NCBI GenBank assembly: GCA_907165065.1
Contig: OU015534.1
Location: forward strand, 16,747,686-16,811,685
Direction: 5' to 3'
From: Caprimulgus europaeus
Lineage: Eukaryota; Chordata; Aves; Caprimulgiformes; Caprimulgidae
DNA length: 64,000 nt
How positions within the stretch are numbered: position 1 is the stretch's first letter; every line of letters starts with the position of its first letter. Below the pieces are notes generated by a model. The model saw only the letters and a program-made list of their open reading frames with translations, ran no database searches and was not told the origin of the DNA. Below, in pieces: positions 38,101 through 51,578 of the stretch. The translations under genes were made by a program, and so were the position numbers.

Positions 38101-41100
38101 AGAGCTCCACAAATAACCAGTGAAACATGCCCACCCAAACCTTTCTGACAGAGTTTTTCTTTTATATCCTTATATTCTTTTTTTTTTAATCAAATGTGCC
38201 TCAGTAATCAGTATGTCCCAAACCTTTGGCATATCTTAGGTGGGAAATTTCATCTTCCCCCCTACTCCACCCCCCGTCCCCTTAGACAAACACTGCTGTC
38301 ATGTCCCTGCTGCAGCTCCCGGTTCCTGTGCAAGAGGATGTCAGAGCCCTGGCTGATCTCATCTCTCCCAGGCACTAATTTCATTTGCGAAATGTGGTTT
38401 TTTTCTAAAGTATGTGAACTTTTCTTACTCTGTGTTCTTGAAACATGAATCAATGCTCTGTTTTCATCTGTATGGCCTCGGTATGTATCCTGCCTTTGCA
38501 CACAAGCCTTCAAAGCTGCGTGGCAAGAATGGTATGAAAACAAATTGCTGTTAAAGCAATGAACTTACATTTTCTGTAAGTCCCGCTGGTAAGAAGTTGG
38601 CAGCAGTCCTTGCCGGTAACGCCCTTATTGGTGCTCAGCTAATGGCCAAGCCACCACACTTGGGTGGACATGTATTAAAGCACTAACTTGACAACTGAAA
38701 ACTAACTGAAGGTGAAGGAGAGCAGTAGGGAACAGCTGAACCATGGTGCACCCTTCCCTACAGATACAGAGTCAGGCCATGTACTGTGCGCTCGGGCAGT
38801 GTGGTGGTGAGGTCCTGCTACATAAATACAAATAGAACCATCATAAAGTTTACAGTTTTCATTGAATTCTTAGTTTTTCCTCTCCAAACTTCATTCTTAT
38901 AATTTATATTTGGAACCATCTGGCCTTTAAATCAAGAGCTGCTATTGCTCCATGCAGTATCCAGGCCAAGCTCTGGTTTGAACTGCGTGTTTAAAATTCC
39001 TCTTGTTTTATAATTTCAGTTGAATAGTTTCAATCACTTGTTGTGAGCCATGGTGGTGTACATTGGGCTGCACATAGCTGAGAAGCCTCAGTCTAGAGGT
39101 GGTTGCACTTCAGTGCCAAGGGAAATAATAACTGATGGATGGAAAACGTCTGGGATTGATGTGGTTTAAAGGTGCTGTTCGTGCAAGCCATTATCAAGGA
39201 AGGAGTTAGGGAAGAGATTCACTCTTAAAATGCAGGTGCTCTCGTGCTTTCTCTGACAGATGTGTTCCAACGGTGTTTTGAATTCTGTTTAAAATTTGAA
39301 AGAGCTAAACCTTCAGGCTCTTCTCTTCCTTTCTTAAACTCATTTCCCTGTTTAGATGAAAAAGAAACATTTTGCAACTTACTTTAAACTTTCTTCAAAA
39401 GGACTGCTGTAAAAGGAACATTCATGTGAAGCACATAAACTGTAAACGAATGTTAAGCACAGCAGACGGAGTGATTTTAAATGTGCTAATGGACAGACAT
39501 TAGGAATTTACCCAAGAGAAAACCACCGATGTGGAGGGACTGCCAGGAGGGGATAAAGCCCCAATGAACAAGACAAAGGATAGGAAAGTGTTACCAGAGT
39601 AAAGAGCCGTACATGCGAAATAAATATTGAAATGGGGAAATAGCATCAGCAAGGATAATGAAAGATAGAGAACATTTTGATTAAGTAACTGATGCAGGAG
39701 CATGTACACACAGCCCATATCGAAAATGGGCTCTTAGTGTGGATCTCTCTCTTTTTCTCTCTCCTGCCCTCATTTTGACATTTTTCCCCTGCTAATGACA
39801 GCAGCTTAACAGAGTTAACAGCATTAATGGGCAAAGCTCCTTCCATCTAAATGCGCAACAGACTTTTCCACGGAGCTCTGTCAGATGTTTTCAGGTGTGT
39901 ACTTGCCTCAAAACTTCTGACAAACTATTTTCCTCAGATAATTTTGGATTAATTTTGTTAGGCCTCCTGGCTGACAGTTACTTTCTCTGGCTGTGTGGAA
40001 GTAGCAAAGCAAGTGGGTTGAGGTTTGCATGATTTGTGAATATGAAGGGGAAAAAAAGAGCAGACTAAAAAAAAAAGGTACCCCACAGGAAAGAAATAAT
40101 GGGCAATATGTTTCCTTTTGAACTTTTTCAAACCAACCTCTGGAAAAGGTGTCATAAAGCCCCCAGAAATGAGTAACAGCACAGGGACAAAGAAAACTCT
40201 GTTACAGATGTCCTTGCAAGTCTATGAGCAAATTGTTTTTTTCTAAATAACTCCAGAACATTACATGGCCTTAACAAGTTTCCCAGGACAGGAACTCCTA
40301 GTTTATTACTTGCTCACATTGTCATCAGAAATTAATTTTGTCCCTGAAAGACAAATTGGCTGGTAGCTTATGAAGTTAAATGGAAAGAACAAGTGAGCAT
40401 CTGTTTCTTCTGCATTTTGTCTCCTTGGTGTCTTACATATAAATGAATCAGAGTGTTCAAACTTAAATTAAGATCTTTGGCTAGATAAACAGTTAAAACT
40501 GGTTCCCATAGCTACCTCTCACACATAGCTGTGATTGCATTATAATCCCCTAGTAATCAGGTCTAAATGAAAGAAAGATGATAAGGGTGCTATTTTCAGT
40601 TTTCAGTACTGATTTTTATTAGCTCTCAATCAGATCAGGACTGCTTTGCCTTTCATCACATTGTGGCAGTGTTTGTAGAATCATTAGAGTAATAAAGTGT
40701 AAATCTTACCGAGGTGCATTTTTCTTGAGGTGTTTTATATAACGAAAACTCTGAAGATTACATTGGCCTGTACAGGAAAGATTTGTTTCTGCAACTAAAG
40801 TGAGGATGTAATGTATGCTATATTCATTTATTCTTTACCCAAGCGAATACCTAATGAATTACCTTGCCGAGGTAAAACAAAAAATAAAAATATCCAAGGA
40901 ATCAGCCTGTCTGAACATGGTCCTAATATACTGTATATTGCAAGTACTGAGTTTACTAGTTTTTTTAATTTGCCTTATTATCTTATATCATATCTCTCCC
41001 TGTGCATTACCATGCACAAATGAATTACAGGCAAAACCACAAGCACTGCTATTACCAGCCTGCTGTTTTTAGTAGACTAGTGCAGCCCAATAAAACATCA

Positions 41101-42166
41101 TGTTTCAGCAATATATAAGTATTTATTGTAGAGTAAATTTCAGCTAAACAAAAGCACACGATCCTGCTCCTGGGAGAGGCAGTGGCAAAGCTGAAGTTTG
41201 GCTCATACCACTTCTGTCTCACCTGCACCCTTGATTTGCAGTATCCTTTGAGGTAAATTTTACTTAATAGCTTTGCTTCTAAAAGGTTCCCGACTGCCAA
41301 ATTTAGCGGAGACTTCACCCAACCCTCAGAGGCGTTCCTGGGTGTTTCTGCAGGCAGAGCTATCCTTTAGCACAGAAATCGCCTTCCAGAGTGTTGCGGG
41401 ATTGTTCGCAGAGTTTGCAGGTGTGCCCCACATTTGCAATTAACTCCCAGTTTAATATTGGAGTGATTTTACTTTCCCATAGGCTTTTTTTTTTAATATC
41501 TGGTGAACCTTACAATGTATCATACTATAGCATAGCTATTAAAATGCCTCCCCATTTAAAATATTTGAATTTTATGTATTCTGTATTTAAATGAGGAGTA
41601 AACTGTCCCAGTAATTCAGTGTCAGATACTTATTCATCCATATAACTGCAGGGGTATTAGCTAGCAACAGAAATTAGTAAAAAAAGCTGAAAAAGAAAAA
41701 GCAAACAAACAACTTTTCTGTTTGATTTTAATGTACTTGATGTAGGAACTCTATCTGATATCAACATTAACAAGTTATACTTATTTCTGTTTTATAAAAG
41801 TGGTACCTGTTCAGCCATCAAATAGCGGTGTTTGCATAGTTAGCGAAGTCTAAGATACTGCCTGGTGTTACGACATGGAATACTTTAGGACAGGGACCAT
41901 TTAACGTATACAAATTTATACTTGAGATAATCAGATATTGGTATTCACATCTGTCAACAAAAGGATAAATCAGTTCATATAATGTTATAGATAAAGAAAC
42001 AAAATTTATGTTTCAAACTTTAATCTGTTAAGGCTTCTAAGATGCAGAGAGGTTCTCAGTCTAAAATGATTAATTTGCTACTAATATTTTAAACTGCAAA
42101 AAGCTCAAATTCAAACACTGTTTCAAGGCAAATAGGCAAAGAGAGTATTTTGGTCAGAAAAGGTTT

Positions 42167-42178
42167 TGTGTGTGTGTG
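42167..42178 (+). repeat. (TG)6 microsatellite
   Basis: Six perfect TG units, just below the length that usually becomes highly polymorphic. Confidence 0.8.
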
Positions 42179-42879
42179 TTTGTATGTTGACACACAAATG
42201 TAATATGTCTGGAAGATGTTACTATGTCTAATGACACAAAAGAGAGTAAATTGTAGAGTCTGATTATCAACAGATAACAAGACATACTGTATATAAATAA
42301 ATGCTCAGCATCAAAACCCATTATTGGATTAGCTATATAATCATGTTCCAGGCTGTAAGTCTGTGCTGACAAATGAACACTTTTCATTTGGCTCAAGGTC
42401 CTCATCAGCAACGGAACTAATTTTACATTCTCACCCATTAAGTGAATAAGATGTGGAAAAAGCTGTCTGCTTTTTGAAGTGTAAATTTGCTGCTACAGGC
42501 TGTGCAGACCAAAGCTCTTTTGAAGCAGTGAAATGAGATCATCTCTAGGGACATGTGAACCTGACAAAGTTTAGGTCATTTCTGTGGAAGGTATGGCGGG
42601 GGGAGCCATTTGGGTATGGTTTCAGTAGTGGCTTATATGAGGCAATTTGGAAGATGCTAAACTTTACAAGCCTTTTGTTCAAATTTGTGAGAGAAATTGA
42701 ACTGGAAGCACAAATGCAAGCTTTTGGCTCTCAGAAAGAAACTTCCATAAACATCTGAACTGAGTACTTGGCCAGCAGAGTTTGGGAGTGCTAAGGAGGC
42801 TGTGTGCTGAGCCTAACCAGCAGAACTGCACCAAGTTGTATTTAGGGCTAGATACTTCTCCTGCTTTCCAGTCTGTATG

Positions 42880-42895
42880 CACACACACACACACA
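42880..42895 (+). repeat. (CA)8 microsatellite
   Basis: Eight perfect CA units followed by a short A run. Confidence 0.9.
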
Positions 42896-44389
42896 AAAGG
42901 AAATCCAGGATCTAACTTGAACCTCTTTCTGGAAAAGGTGCTGGAGGTGTATGAACTAGACAATCACATCTCACTTTCCACCCCTGGGAATTCCCCCAGG
43001 AGGGAGGAAAATTGCAGGTCTGTAACTTGCCTGGCTAGCAGTCCCATAAATTGCAGTATGGCACCAGCTTTTGCTCACCCTCTGAAAGCTTCTGGCTGCA
43101 GAGGAGCACATCCTCCCTGTGCCTTATGGGAGAGAGAGAGGTGGGCATGGAGTGCAGCATGGACAGAAGGGGAAGGGGAGAGGACTCCTCAGAGGGCTCG
43201 GTAGGGATCCCCTTGCTCAGCTAGTGTAGGGGCGCAGGATTACAAGGAGCTCTAGACCTTCTGTGCTAGGGTGCAGTGTTGTGATGGCACCACAGTTCAA
43301 ATGAGGGTGATGAAGATGTTGCTGACACCAGCTGAGAAGAAGAGAGTCTCATGAAAAGAATTTAACTTTTTACGTTTCCAGACACACAAAGCAGTGTTTA
43401 ACCACTGTTTAGGATCATGAAAAAAATAGCCCTAGGCTGTGTTGTGCATCTAACCACAATGCTTTTCAATTGCAAACCAACTAAAAATTAAGATAGGCTT
43501 TGATTGCTCGTTTGTTAATTTGATTTCAGCCCCTCCTCTTTATTTGCTCACTGGAACATGCTTGGATGGCTTAGGCTTTTGGTCTTCCTTGAAAAATAGG
43601 CAGTTTTTTTATCCACCACTTCCTGATATCTTGTAGCTCACCAGTGGTCTGGACCACAAGCCAAGAAACAATGCGAGAATAGTGCTGTGTGAGTATAACA
43701 CAACTAAGGAAAATTGCAGGAAGCACAGGCTGGCATGTTAGCATGAGAATATACATCCTTGCTATGCCCCTGTACAAATGGGGCTAGTTAAATCTTATTT
43801 CAAGCACCTTGAGCATATGGTTTTGAAATTGTTTTTCTAAGAGTAATGGCTATCAAAGAGTAAAAGATGTTTGTTAGGCAGTTGTGTAAAGTGACAAGTT
43901 TTTAAAAATATCCTCTAGGCAAACAATTGCACTGCTTTCTCCCACAGCATTTTTAACCAGATGTATTAATATCATGTAGAAACATCTAACCGACAGAACT
44001 GAACAGAAACCTAGGTGGGTAACCTCTGTGGAGTCTTCACCTAAAAAAAATAAACTGAAATAAAGGCAATTGAAAGAGAGATTTTGAACTCCCTTCCCTG
44101 AGCTCAGCTTTCTGACTTTGCTGTTGATGATGCTGTGCCCACTAGCAGGCTTAGTTTTCTACTTGCCTGAGCACACGGACAGGATTTTTGGCCCTTAGAG
44201 CAGCCCCTCTGCAGTCAGCATCATTCAGGACCTCCCCTTCACTTTCCTCTTCAAAATAAAGCTGTTAATAATACCTCTCTACCTAACTGAAATGTTATGA
44301 ATTTAATGAGTTGATGTCTGCAAGACTTTGAAAGTATAAAACAGTGTGGAAGTTCCAAGCACTGTGTTGTGAACGTCTCCCTTTTCCCA

Positions 44390-44680
44390 GCTTAAGGCAA
44401 AATAAGTTAAAGTTAGCCAAAGAGGTAGTGAAAGAAGAGAGACTTTATGAGTGTATCAGGGGAAAAGGAAATACTGGAGAGAAAACAGACCCATTAGCAA
44501 ATGAGGAAGGAGATTAAGTTAATTATGATTTTAAAATGGATGAGCAATAGAACTTCTTTTCAGAAAAAAATCAGTCTTTAACAGAAATAATAAGGACTGA
44601 CAATTAGGAAAAAGTGAAGGCCTTGTGAAAACAGGTGTTTCATTAAAAAGCGAGGTGGAGAAAACTTGTAAAACTTGAAT
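44390..44680 (+). other. Purine-rich strand
   Basis: The plus strand is dominated by A and G, with motifs such as GAAAGAAGAGAGA and GGAAAAGGAAA, and no simple repeat unit. Possible explanations are decayed purine-rich repeat, a nuclear-matrix-type region, or mutational bias. No gene is indicated. Confidence 0.4.
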
Positions 44681-47021
44681 ATATGTAAATGAGCAAGTCT
44701 AGATGAAACTTGTCTTAACAATGCAAAACTAATGCGTTTTTCCAAATATTTACAAGCAGTTTGGAAAAACCATGGCAGACGGGAAAAGTCGCATCAGAAA
44801 AGGAAAAGAAACAACAGCCACAGAAAAGTGAATGATGTTTGGAAAAACAGAGTTAGTGATTACTGGCCAGTAAGTATTAATTTGTACTAAAAGTGAGAAG
44901 TACAACTGGAGTAAGCAGGCAAGCGTCATGTCTGTTGGGTTAAGAAGCCATGCTACACAAATGAGGTTTTGTTCTAGAGTTACAAAATACAACAATGAGA
45001 AACTCAATACATGTTGAGTTAGATCCAGAGTTGCTGTTCTGCCTCTTTATGCCAGCAAGTCTATTTGTAACATCTGAACTTGAGTAAATAATTTGACAAA
45101 AATACCTTGCAAACTTGTGTCTGAGAAAAGAAATCCAAATTGTCTTTGATAGGAAGGGTGGCATTAGGGCTGGAAATGGCAGTATGAGGCCACATAGAAA
45201 GTGATCTGAAGACAAAAATTAAAATAGAGTCTGGTTGTAAATATATTATGATTATTTCAGCATAAAGAATGATTAAGACATAATTATAAAAAGAAAAAGA
45301 AGTTACTGAGTGAGCAGCAGAACTAGGGCACCCTAGTTCCCAGTGGGTTTAGCTGCTGTGGCTGGATTCTCTGGTGTTTAACAGGGGTTCCCTCTGACAG
45401 CCCCACCAAGGTGGGGGTGGGCTGGTGCCTTGATGGGGGCATTAGTAGGGGTGTGCTTTGTGATAGCTCTGTATGAGACTTACACAGCCTCCAAATGCAA
45501 CTGAGGTCAAAATGGCCAACCTTTCCAAAAGTTATGAGGAGAGGAGTCAGAGAGGGTGATCGCATTTCCTACATCAATTTATTGGAAACTCAGATTTTGA
45601 AATCCTGCAAAAGGGTAAAGTCTGAGTGAAAATTGGAACATCACAAATGAATAAAGTGCTCTGAATTTTGAGACTCTGTCCACCTTCTTCCTCTTGTTTC
45701 CAAAACACTATGTCTACATGGATGAACTGCATACAGATAATAGCTGTAATGATCTTGTTTCCATACTTACTTCTTACCTACTATTTTAGAAGCTCTCTCC
45801 CCTCACCCAAAGGACAAAGTATTTTTTCCAAGGAGCTATTGTTCCCTTTTAGTGTAAAGGATTAAGGAAATGGGGAGTTTATATACTGATTATTTTGAGA
45901 TATACTATTTTTTAGAACCATCAGTCTGAGTCTCTGACTGTTGAACATGTACACCCAGCTATGATCAATAAAATTGCTTCTTGCAGAGAATGATGCATAC
46001 AGAACTTCAAACAGCTTACATTTGCCTGTTGTAGGGAGGGTATAAAAACTAACTTATAGTTTATGAAGTTCAATCTTCAGTATAAAGCTAGATCTGCAGA
46101 ACCTGCTGGATATCAGGGCTATGTCTCTGTTGCTATACGAGGAACTGAAGTGAGGACAAGGGCACTATTTCTTGTCTGTAATCAAGAAGTATCTCTGAGT
46201 TACATGGGGCATCCAGTAGCTTCTTATATGAGGACAGGATGCAACTCTCTTTAAGAACATGGGAATAATGGTATAGTGCTTCCTTTTCATGTCCAATTAC
46301 TATTCTTCTCTGTTCATTAATACCAGAATTTTTAAAAGCTTCTAACCCAATTAGATTTTACATTTAAAAAACTAATGTGTCCTACATGGTTTCACACCAG
46401 TAGAGAGGTCACAGCAAACATGGACTGAGAAGTAGCAATCCCCTTAAACAGCAGGAACTGTGTAAGTAACACCTTGAATACAGTTTTGAGGAAAGTGACT
46501 TAGCAGTTTTCATGGCTGTAAAGCTGGCTCACAGATGCATGGAAATCTACATAGAAATATACTGCCCAGTTTACCATTAGTATTACAAAGACCAGAATGG
46601 AAAATGTAGAAGGAATGGGATGAAAACACAGCTCTGTAAGAGCAGCAAGGCTCAGAGAGCCCAGCTCCCACCTGTAACCAGTCTTGCCATGGCTCCAGCA
46701 TAAAGTTATGTTTGGAGTGGCAGCTTTATGCTGGGGAGGATTAGTGCACCTACAGAACCCTCCTCTTCCCTTTGGGTCACACATCTGGGGAGCACCCGTG
46801 CACCTTTGCCTGCTGCTGGGGTCGTGTTGAGCATGAGGATGTCATTTGGACACCCCAATTCCTTCTGCATTCCTTGGGGTCCTGGTTCCCCTCTTCCCCT
46901 GGTTTCCCTTTCCAATTTGCTTACTTCTTAATAGTGCAACACAGTATATTGTGCATTCTCTGGGAGCCTAAAAAAGCAAGACAGATTTTATCATTTGGAC
47001 TGTAGATATCTAATGCCCATT

Positions 47022-47082
47022 ATGGGCTGACTAAATTTAGTAGAGTGGCAATTCACCAGACTACTAAATTTAGTTAGGCCAT
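47022..47082. repeat. Near-perfect hairpin, 22-nt arms
   Basis: Arms 47022-47043 and 47061-47082 are complementary at 20 of 22 positions; the exceptions are one G/G mismatch and one G/T pair (a wobble in RNA). The 17-base interior adds three more pairs (TGG with CCA), leaving a 7-base loop. The core of each arm is the palindrome ACTAAATTTAGT. The size resembles a microRNA precursor, but it could equally be the remains of a palindromic miniature transposon. I recognise no known microRNA seed. Either strand could be transcribed. Confidence 0.85.
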
Positions 47083-50000
47083 CCAGTCATATCATGTTAC
47101 TTAGCTTAATATTGGATACCATAAGATAGGGCCTATCAAACAGTATGGCTCCAGCTTCCCTAGCTGCAGATTATATTATCATTATAGCTTTTCAGAACAT
47201 TCATGCTTACTTTTTTAAAACCTTGACATTTTTTAGTTTGTATATTTTGTTACAAGTTTGTAAAGATGGTCAAAATTCATTTGGTTTTCACTGAAAAGAT
47301 CACTGTTAAAAAAAAAAAGACAGACGCTGTTTTCATTTTAAGCAGAACCTTTGACTTTCTGTGTTAAACTGTAACTTCAATTAGACTGAGGTTAATTTTA
47401 TCATCAAAGCTAGGTAGACAAGGTGGAGTCCAATTTGGAGAGAGATTTTGCAGAATGTTTTTCATTGTCTTCATGCATTTCAAATCTCAGTTCTGTTGCA
47501 AACAGAAAAACAGCTTTATGAGAATCCAGACAACCTGGACTGTGACAGCCAGAAGGAGTTCTCAATGCTGTAAATTCAAACTTGTCTTGTGCAGGGTAAA
47601 TAGGAAAGAGATGTTGGTAAGGATCCCATGCACAACAGCTGGAGTTATGGCGAAGGGATCAAATATGAATAACAGAAAGGCATGTGCAAACTCATCAGCC
47701 CTGCTATAATTCTTCCTTAGTATATGGAAAGAAAATTGCAGTAGCAATATTCTGTGAGTCTGTAGACAATCTTTTTCTGGTAGGCCTTGAAAGGGAGCCA
47801 GTGTCTCTCCATCCCAAGTCAATCATTCCCTATCCAAGTAAACTGAACTGAGATCATCTAGATGCTGGTCTTCATTTCTAATGAGCTTTCACAGTAAAAC
47901 AGGAAATAATAATCTTGAAAGGGGAAAAAAGTGGTCAAAAATCAGCCAGAGAACATTTAAAGGTTTGTTCTGATGAACAAGCAGGGCTAAGAAAAAGGCC
48001 TGAGAAAAGTGTGTCCTGGGATCACTCACAGTTAAAGCACTGATTAATTAAGCAGAGGGTCATTCTTCAGAAAGACTCAAGGGCAGTTTTGGCCCTGGGG
48101 CTGTAATTTGGACACTTCTGGAGTTCTAGATACACTGAGCTATTCTGTGCCGGGCCTGTGAATATATACATTCTTCTGGCTGAACAATGGCATCTTTATT
48201 CAAATAGGAGCGACTGAGTAAGTGGCTGTCTCCTAATATGGGTGGTATTTCTTCCTGCTCTGCCTCAATCTCTGCTGCTTTCCTGTTGCCTTATCAGCGC
48301 TTTGTAGCACAACTTACAAAATGAAATCTATTCATAATGCTAAAAATCTCCCCCTTTTACAGACACAGGAAAAAAAGCCCCAAACGCTTACATATCCTCC
48401 AATTCTATGGCAGGGTATTTACTGTTTTAAATGCAATTCTGCTTATCTAACACTGGTTTGGAAATTAATAAAATGGTGCCTGGCTTTTATTGTTTTGACT
48501 ACGGGAAGGAAATTAATCCGCAACTATTACAAATGTTTGATCCAAATGAGCAGAGATAAAACCACAGTTTCAAGAAACGTCATTCCCTGTTTGTCAGGTG
48601 TCCTAGCGCACCTGACATATCTGATTTATTCCTCCCATGTTTAGCACCAACACTGTCCAGGTAGATGATGCCCATTCATCTTGCTTTGTGTAGGTATTTC
48701 TTCAGGGTGGCTTTATTTATTATGCCTTAACTACTGTTTCTTCTTACTCACTAGGTTTAGCTCTGCCAGAGGTTAGAAAAGCGGTTGTTTGTCTGAAGAG
48801 ACAAGGGTGTGGTGAAAATTCTCCGTGCCAGCCAAGTGAACCAAAACACAATCTGAATTACAAAGCAGGCTGGAAAATAAAATTTAACTGACAGAAGATC
48901 TGGACCCCACCTGTGCTGAGAGGCAGAAAGAAAAGGAGTTCCAAGAACTGGAACAGCTCCCTGGAGGTAGGTCCAGAGAGGGGGGCCATAGTCCCCAAAA
49001 TCCTCTCAGCAGCTCACAGTGGCAGAATGGGATTTATAGCACTACTGTATGGGGAAAACCAATGCCAACATTTATGCAATGTTGCTTGGTATTGTAAATA
49101 CTTAATTCAGTGAGAGCAGGCTCACTGTGAAACTGTACTGCAGTAATCTGTGATCTCTCTTATCATGGGGACTGAGCTGTGACACCACACACACACCCCA
49201 GACCTGTCCCAAAGCCCACCACAATTATTCGACAGTTACCAGAGTCGCAGGAATTGCTGCGGCGGGGCAGACACATCACTTGTTTCCAGCAAAGACAGAG
49301 CCCAGCCACCTTCCAGCTGCATGTGCCTCCTTAAATAGCACTTCCTGAAATACTTCTGGACATCCCAGATCTTAGAGTGGAGACTGGCTTCTGCCTCTGT
49401 GAGAGCCCAGCCAGGAGTGTAGGCAGCCACTGTCCCTCTTCCCAGCGGCTCTCACTCCTCTCCACCACCCCAGAAGCGGCCAGCAGAGCAGCAGCCATGC
49501 TGGAGGTGCCCCTGTCTCAGTGCCCAGCACAGCCCGGCAGCTGTGGCCCTTGGTGGAGGCATGAGTTTTCACAAACCATGTGGCTATCATACGAACCTCT
49601 GCTGAAACACCTGGCAATCTTTGGGATGAGGACAAAATGGGAGGAAAACCAGCTACCATTACTCTCAGCTGCTGGCTGTTAGGTCCTTCTGACCTGCTAA
49701 GCAGTGTGTACCACAGGAGAGGGCACCGAGTGGATCTGCCTCCCCATGCCTGCATGGGGAAGGAAGCCAAAAGCACCGCCCTGAAGAAGGCCGAAGAACA
49801 GAAGTTTTGCATTAACGATGAGCCAGAGTCAGTTACTCGTATTTAAACAATACCGAGCTCTGGGGAAATTCAGATGCAGATCTGAAATACACGGCTTGGC
49901 AAAAGACTGTTGTTACTGTCACATGTCTGACCTCTTGAAAATAACATTAATTCAAAAGTTAAACGTGCTCAGCTGACAGTGATGGAGTATTTGTGTTAAG

Positions 50001-51556
50001 GAGGAGATTTTTCAAAGGCGCAAAATCAACTTAGTGGTGTGTTACAATTGCCTCACTGACATCCTACAGAAGGCCTGAGTGCAGCAGGTTTTGGGGGGCT
50101 TTCAGCTGCAGTGAGGCACTCATTGCACTGAGGAGGGTGGTTGTGAGCCCCCACTACAAGGATTGCATTTCCAAAGGGGGTTCTGAAGATTCATGATCTT
50201 CCTGGACACTTTAAATACAATTACTTAGAAATTATTTTTCCTGGTTTAGTTTCCAAGTAGGCAGTTAGACCTGGCAACCACAGACACAGATCCTGTAACT
50301 GGCTTTGATGTGAGAAAGCAGCATTGCCATAATTCTAATTATAATTATTCACAATTCTTTCTTTTCTGAACTACATTGACAGCTCATGATACCGGCATGT
50401 CAAAATGACATTCACTCTATATTACAGAGAGTATAAAAGCTTGTGTTTACATTTTGCGTTCTTTGCCCTTTTCAGTTTTGCTTTATTTTTTTATAGTTAT
50501 GTAATTCAAGCAATACATATTTGGGGTTGGTTTTTTCCATGCCTTGTCTAGCTTTATGGCTTGTTCTGGCTGAGGCATCCTTATGTGATTTGATTTTACA
50601 AGAAATATGGGCTAGCACATATGTGTGTAATTGTTCCACAGTGAACCAGTCTGTCTGGAGCACTGGAGGAAGATATACATTAATACTTTCTTTCATGCTA
50701 TTTACAAACTGAATTGCTAGATCTACAAATGATGCAAAATATTAGGAACTGCAGCAATAAGGTTTGTGCTAGTTAGCAGGAAGCATGAATGTATGGTGGA
50801 GCCTGAGAGACACTCATCAGAGTAATATTTTCATCAGAAACAGAATATATTTTATCCAGGGGAGATAAGCATGAGTAGGCAAAACTGACTATGCTTAGAG
50901 CCAACATGCAGCAGCAGCTACACATCACCCACTGCTGAGTGAAATCGGAAAAACTCAAAGCCTGTTTCTTATACCAGGAAGAGCCCCTCCTTGCTCTGAG
51001 TAGTTGTGGGGCAGCGGGCAGGTAGTGGGGACTGCCAAAGTGTGCCAAAATGCATCAGCACCAGGGGCACAGAGCGGCCTGTGCCAGTAGCTAGGAGGGA
51101 GGCTGAGCGGTGCCCAGCCATGGCAGACAGGCTGCTCTGTCCTTACGCTGGTAGTAAGTGGCCCTCTGATACCGGAGTCTTTAAGGAAGTGGTGCAAAGC
51201 CCAGTGGCTTGAGAGCAGGGACCCATCGTGGAGGATCTGGTTAGCCTTTGCCACACAAAGAAATCTTGGAGGACTTTGGTGTTTCCAAGTAGGAGAGCAG
51301 TGGAGAAAACTGACAAGAATTGAACCTGAGCTAGAGTAGCAAACCTTGTTTAACACAGGGTGCATTGCAGTGGTATCAGCCATGTGGAGTCAGTGCTGCA
51401 AGTGCTGCACACTAGGACTTATTTGAAGAGGCTATTGTAAAAGCCTTCGAGCCAGTTAATTACTAGTTTTTGTTATGTCAGGAACTCCTTGAGTTAAAGC
51501 AGAAAAAAACTATTCATGAATATGTTCCAGTTCTGTAGTTTAATGGGACAAAATTT

Positions 51557-51578
51557 AAAAAAAAAAGAGAGAGAGAGA
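51557..51578 (+). repeat. A10 followed by (GA)6
   Basis: Ten A residues run directly into six GA units. A simple repeat with no associated element. Confidence 0.85.

Larger units (their letters stand above)
29071..47021. other. Long noncoding stretch, AT-rich
   Basis: No gene is supported across about 18 kb. GC-rich patches are few and small (about 33900-34120, 35870-36020, 43080-43210, 46760-46900). A purine-rich stretch lies at 44390-44680. The longest minus-strand frame (36497-36859) is discussed as a finding. I see no further CR1, no LTR pair, no tRNA-like sequence and no known microRNA. Confidence 0.6.
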
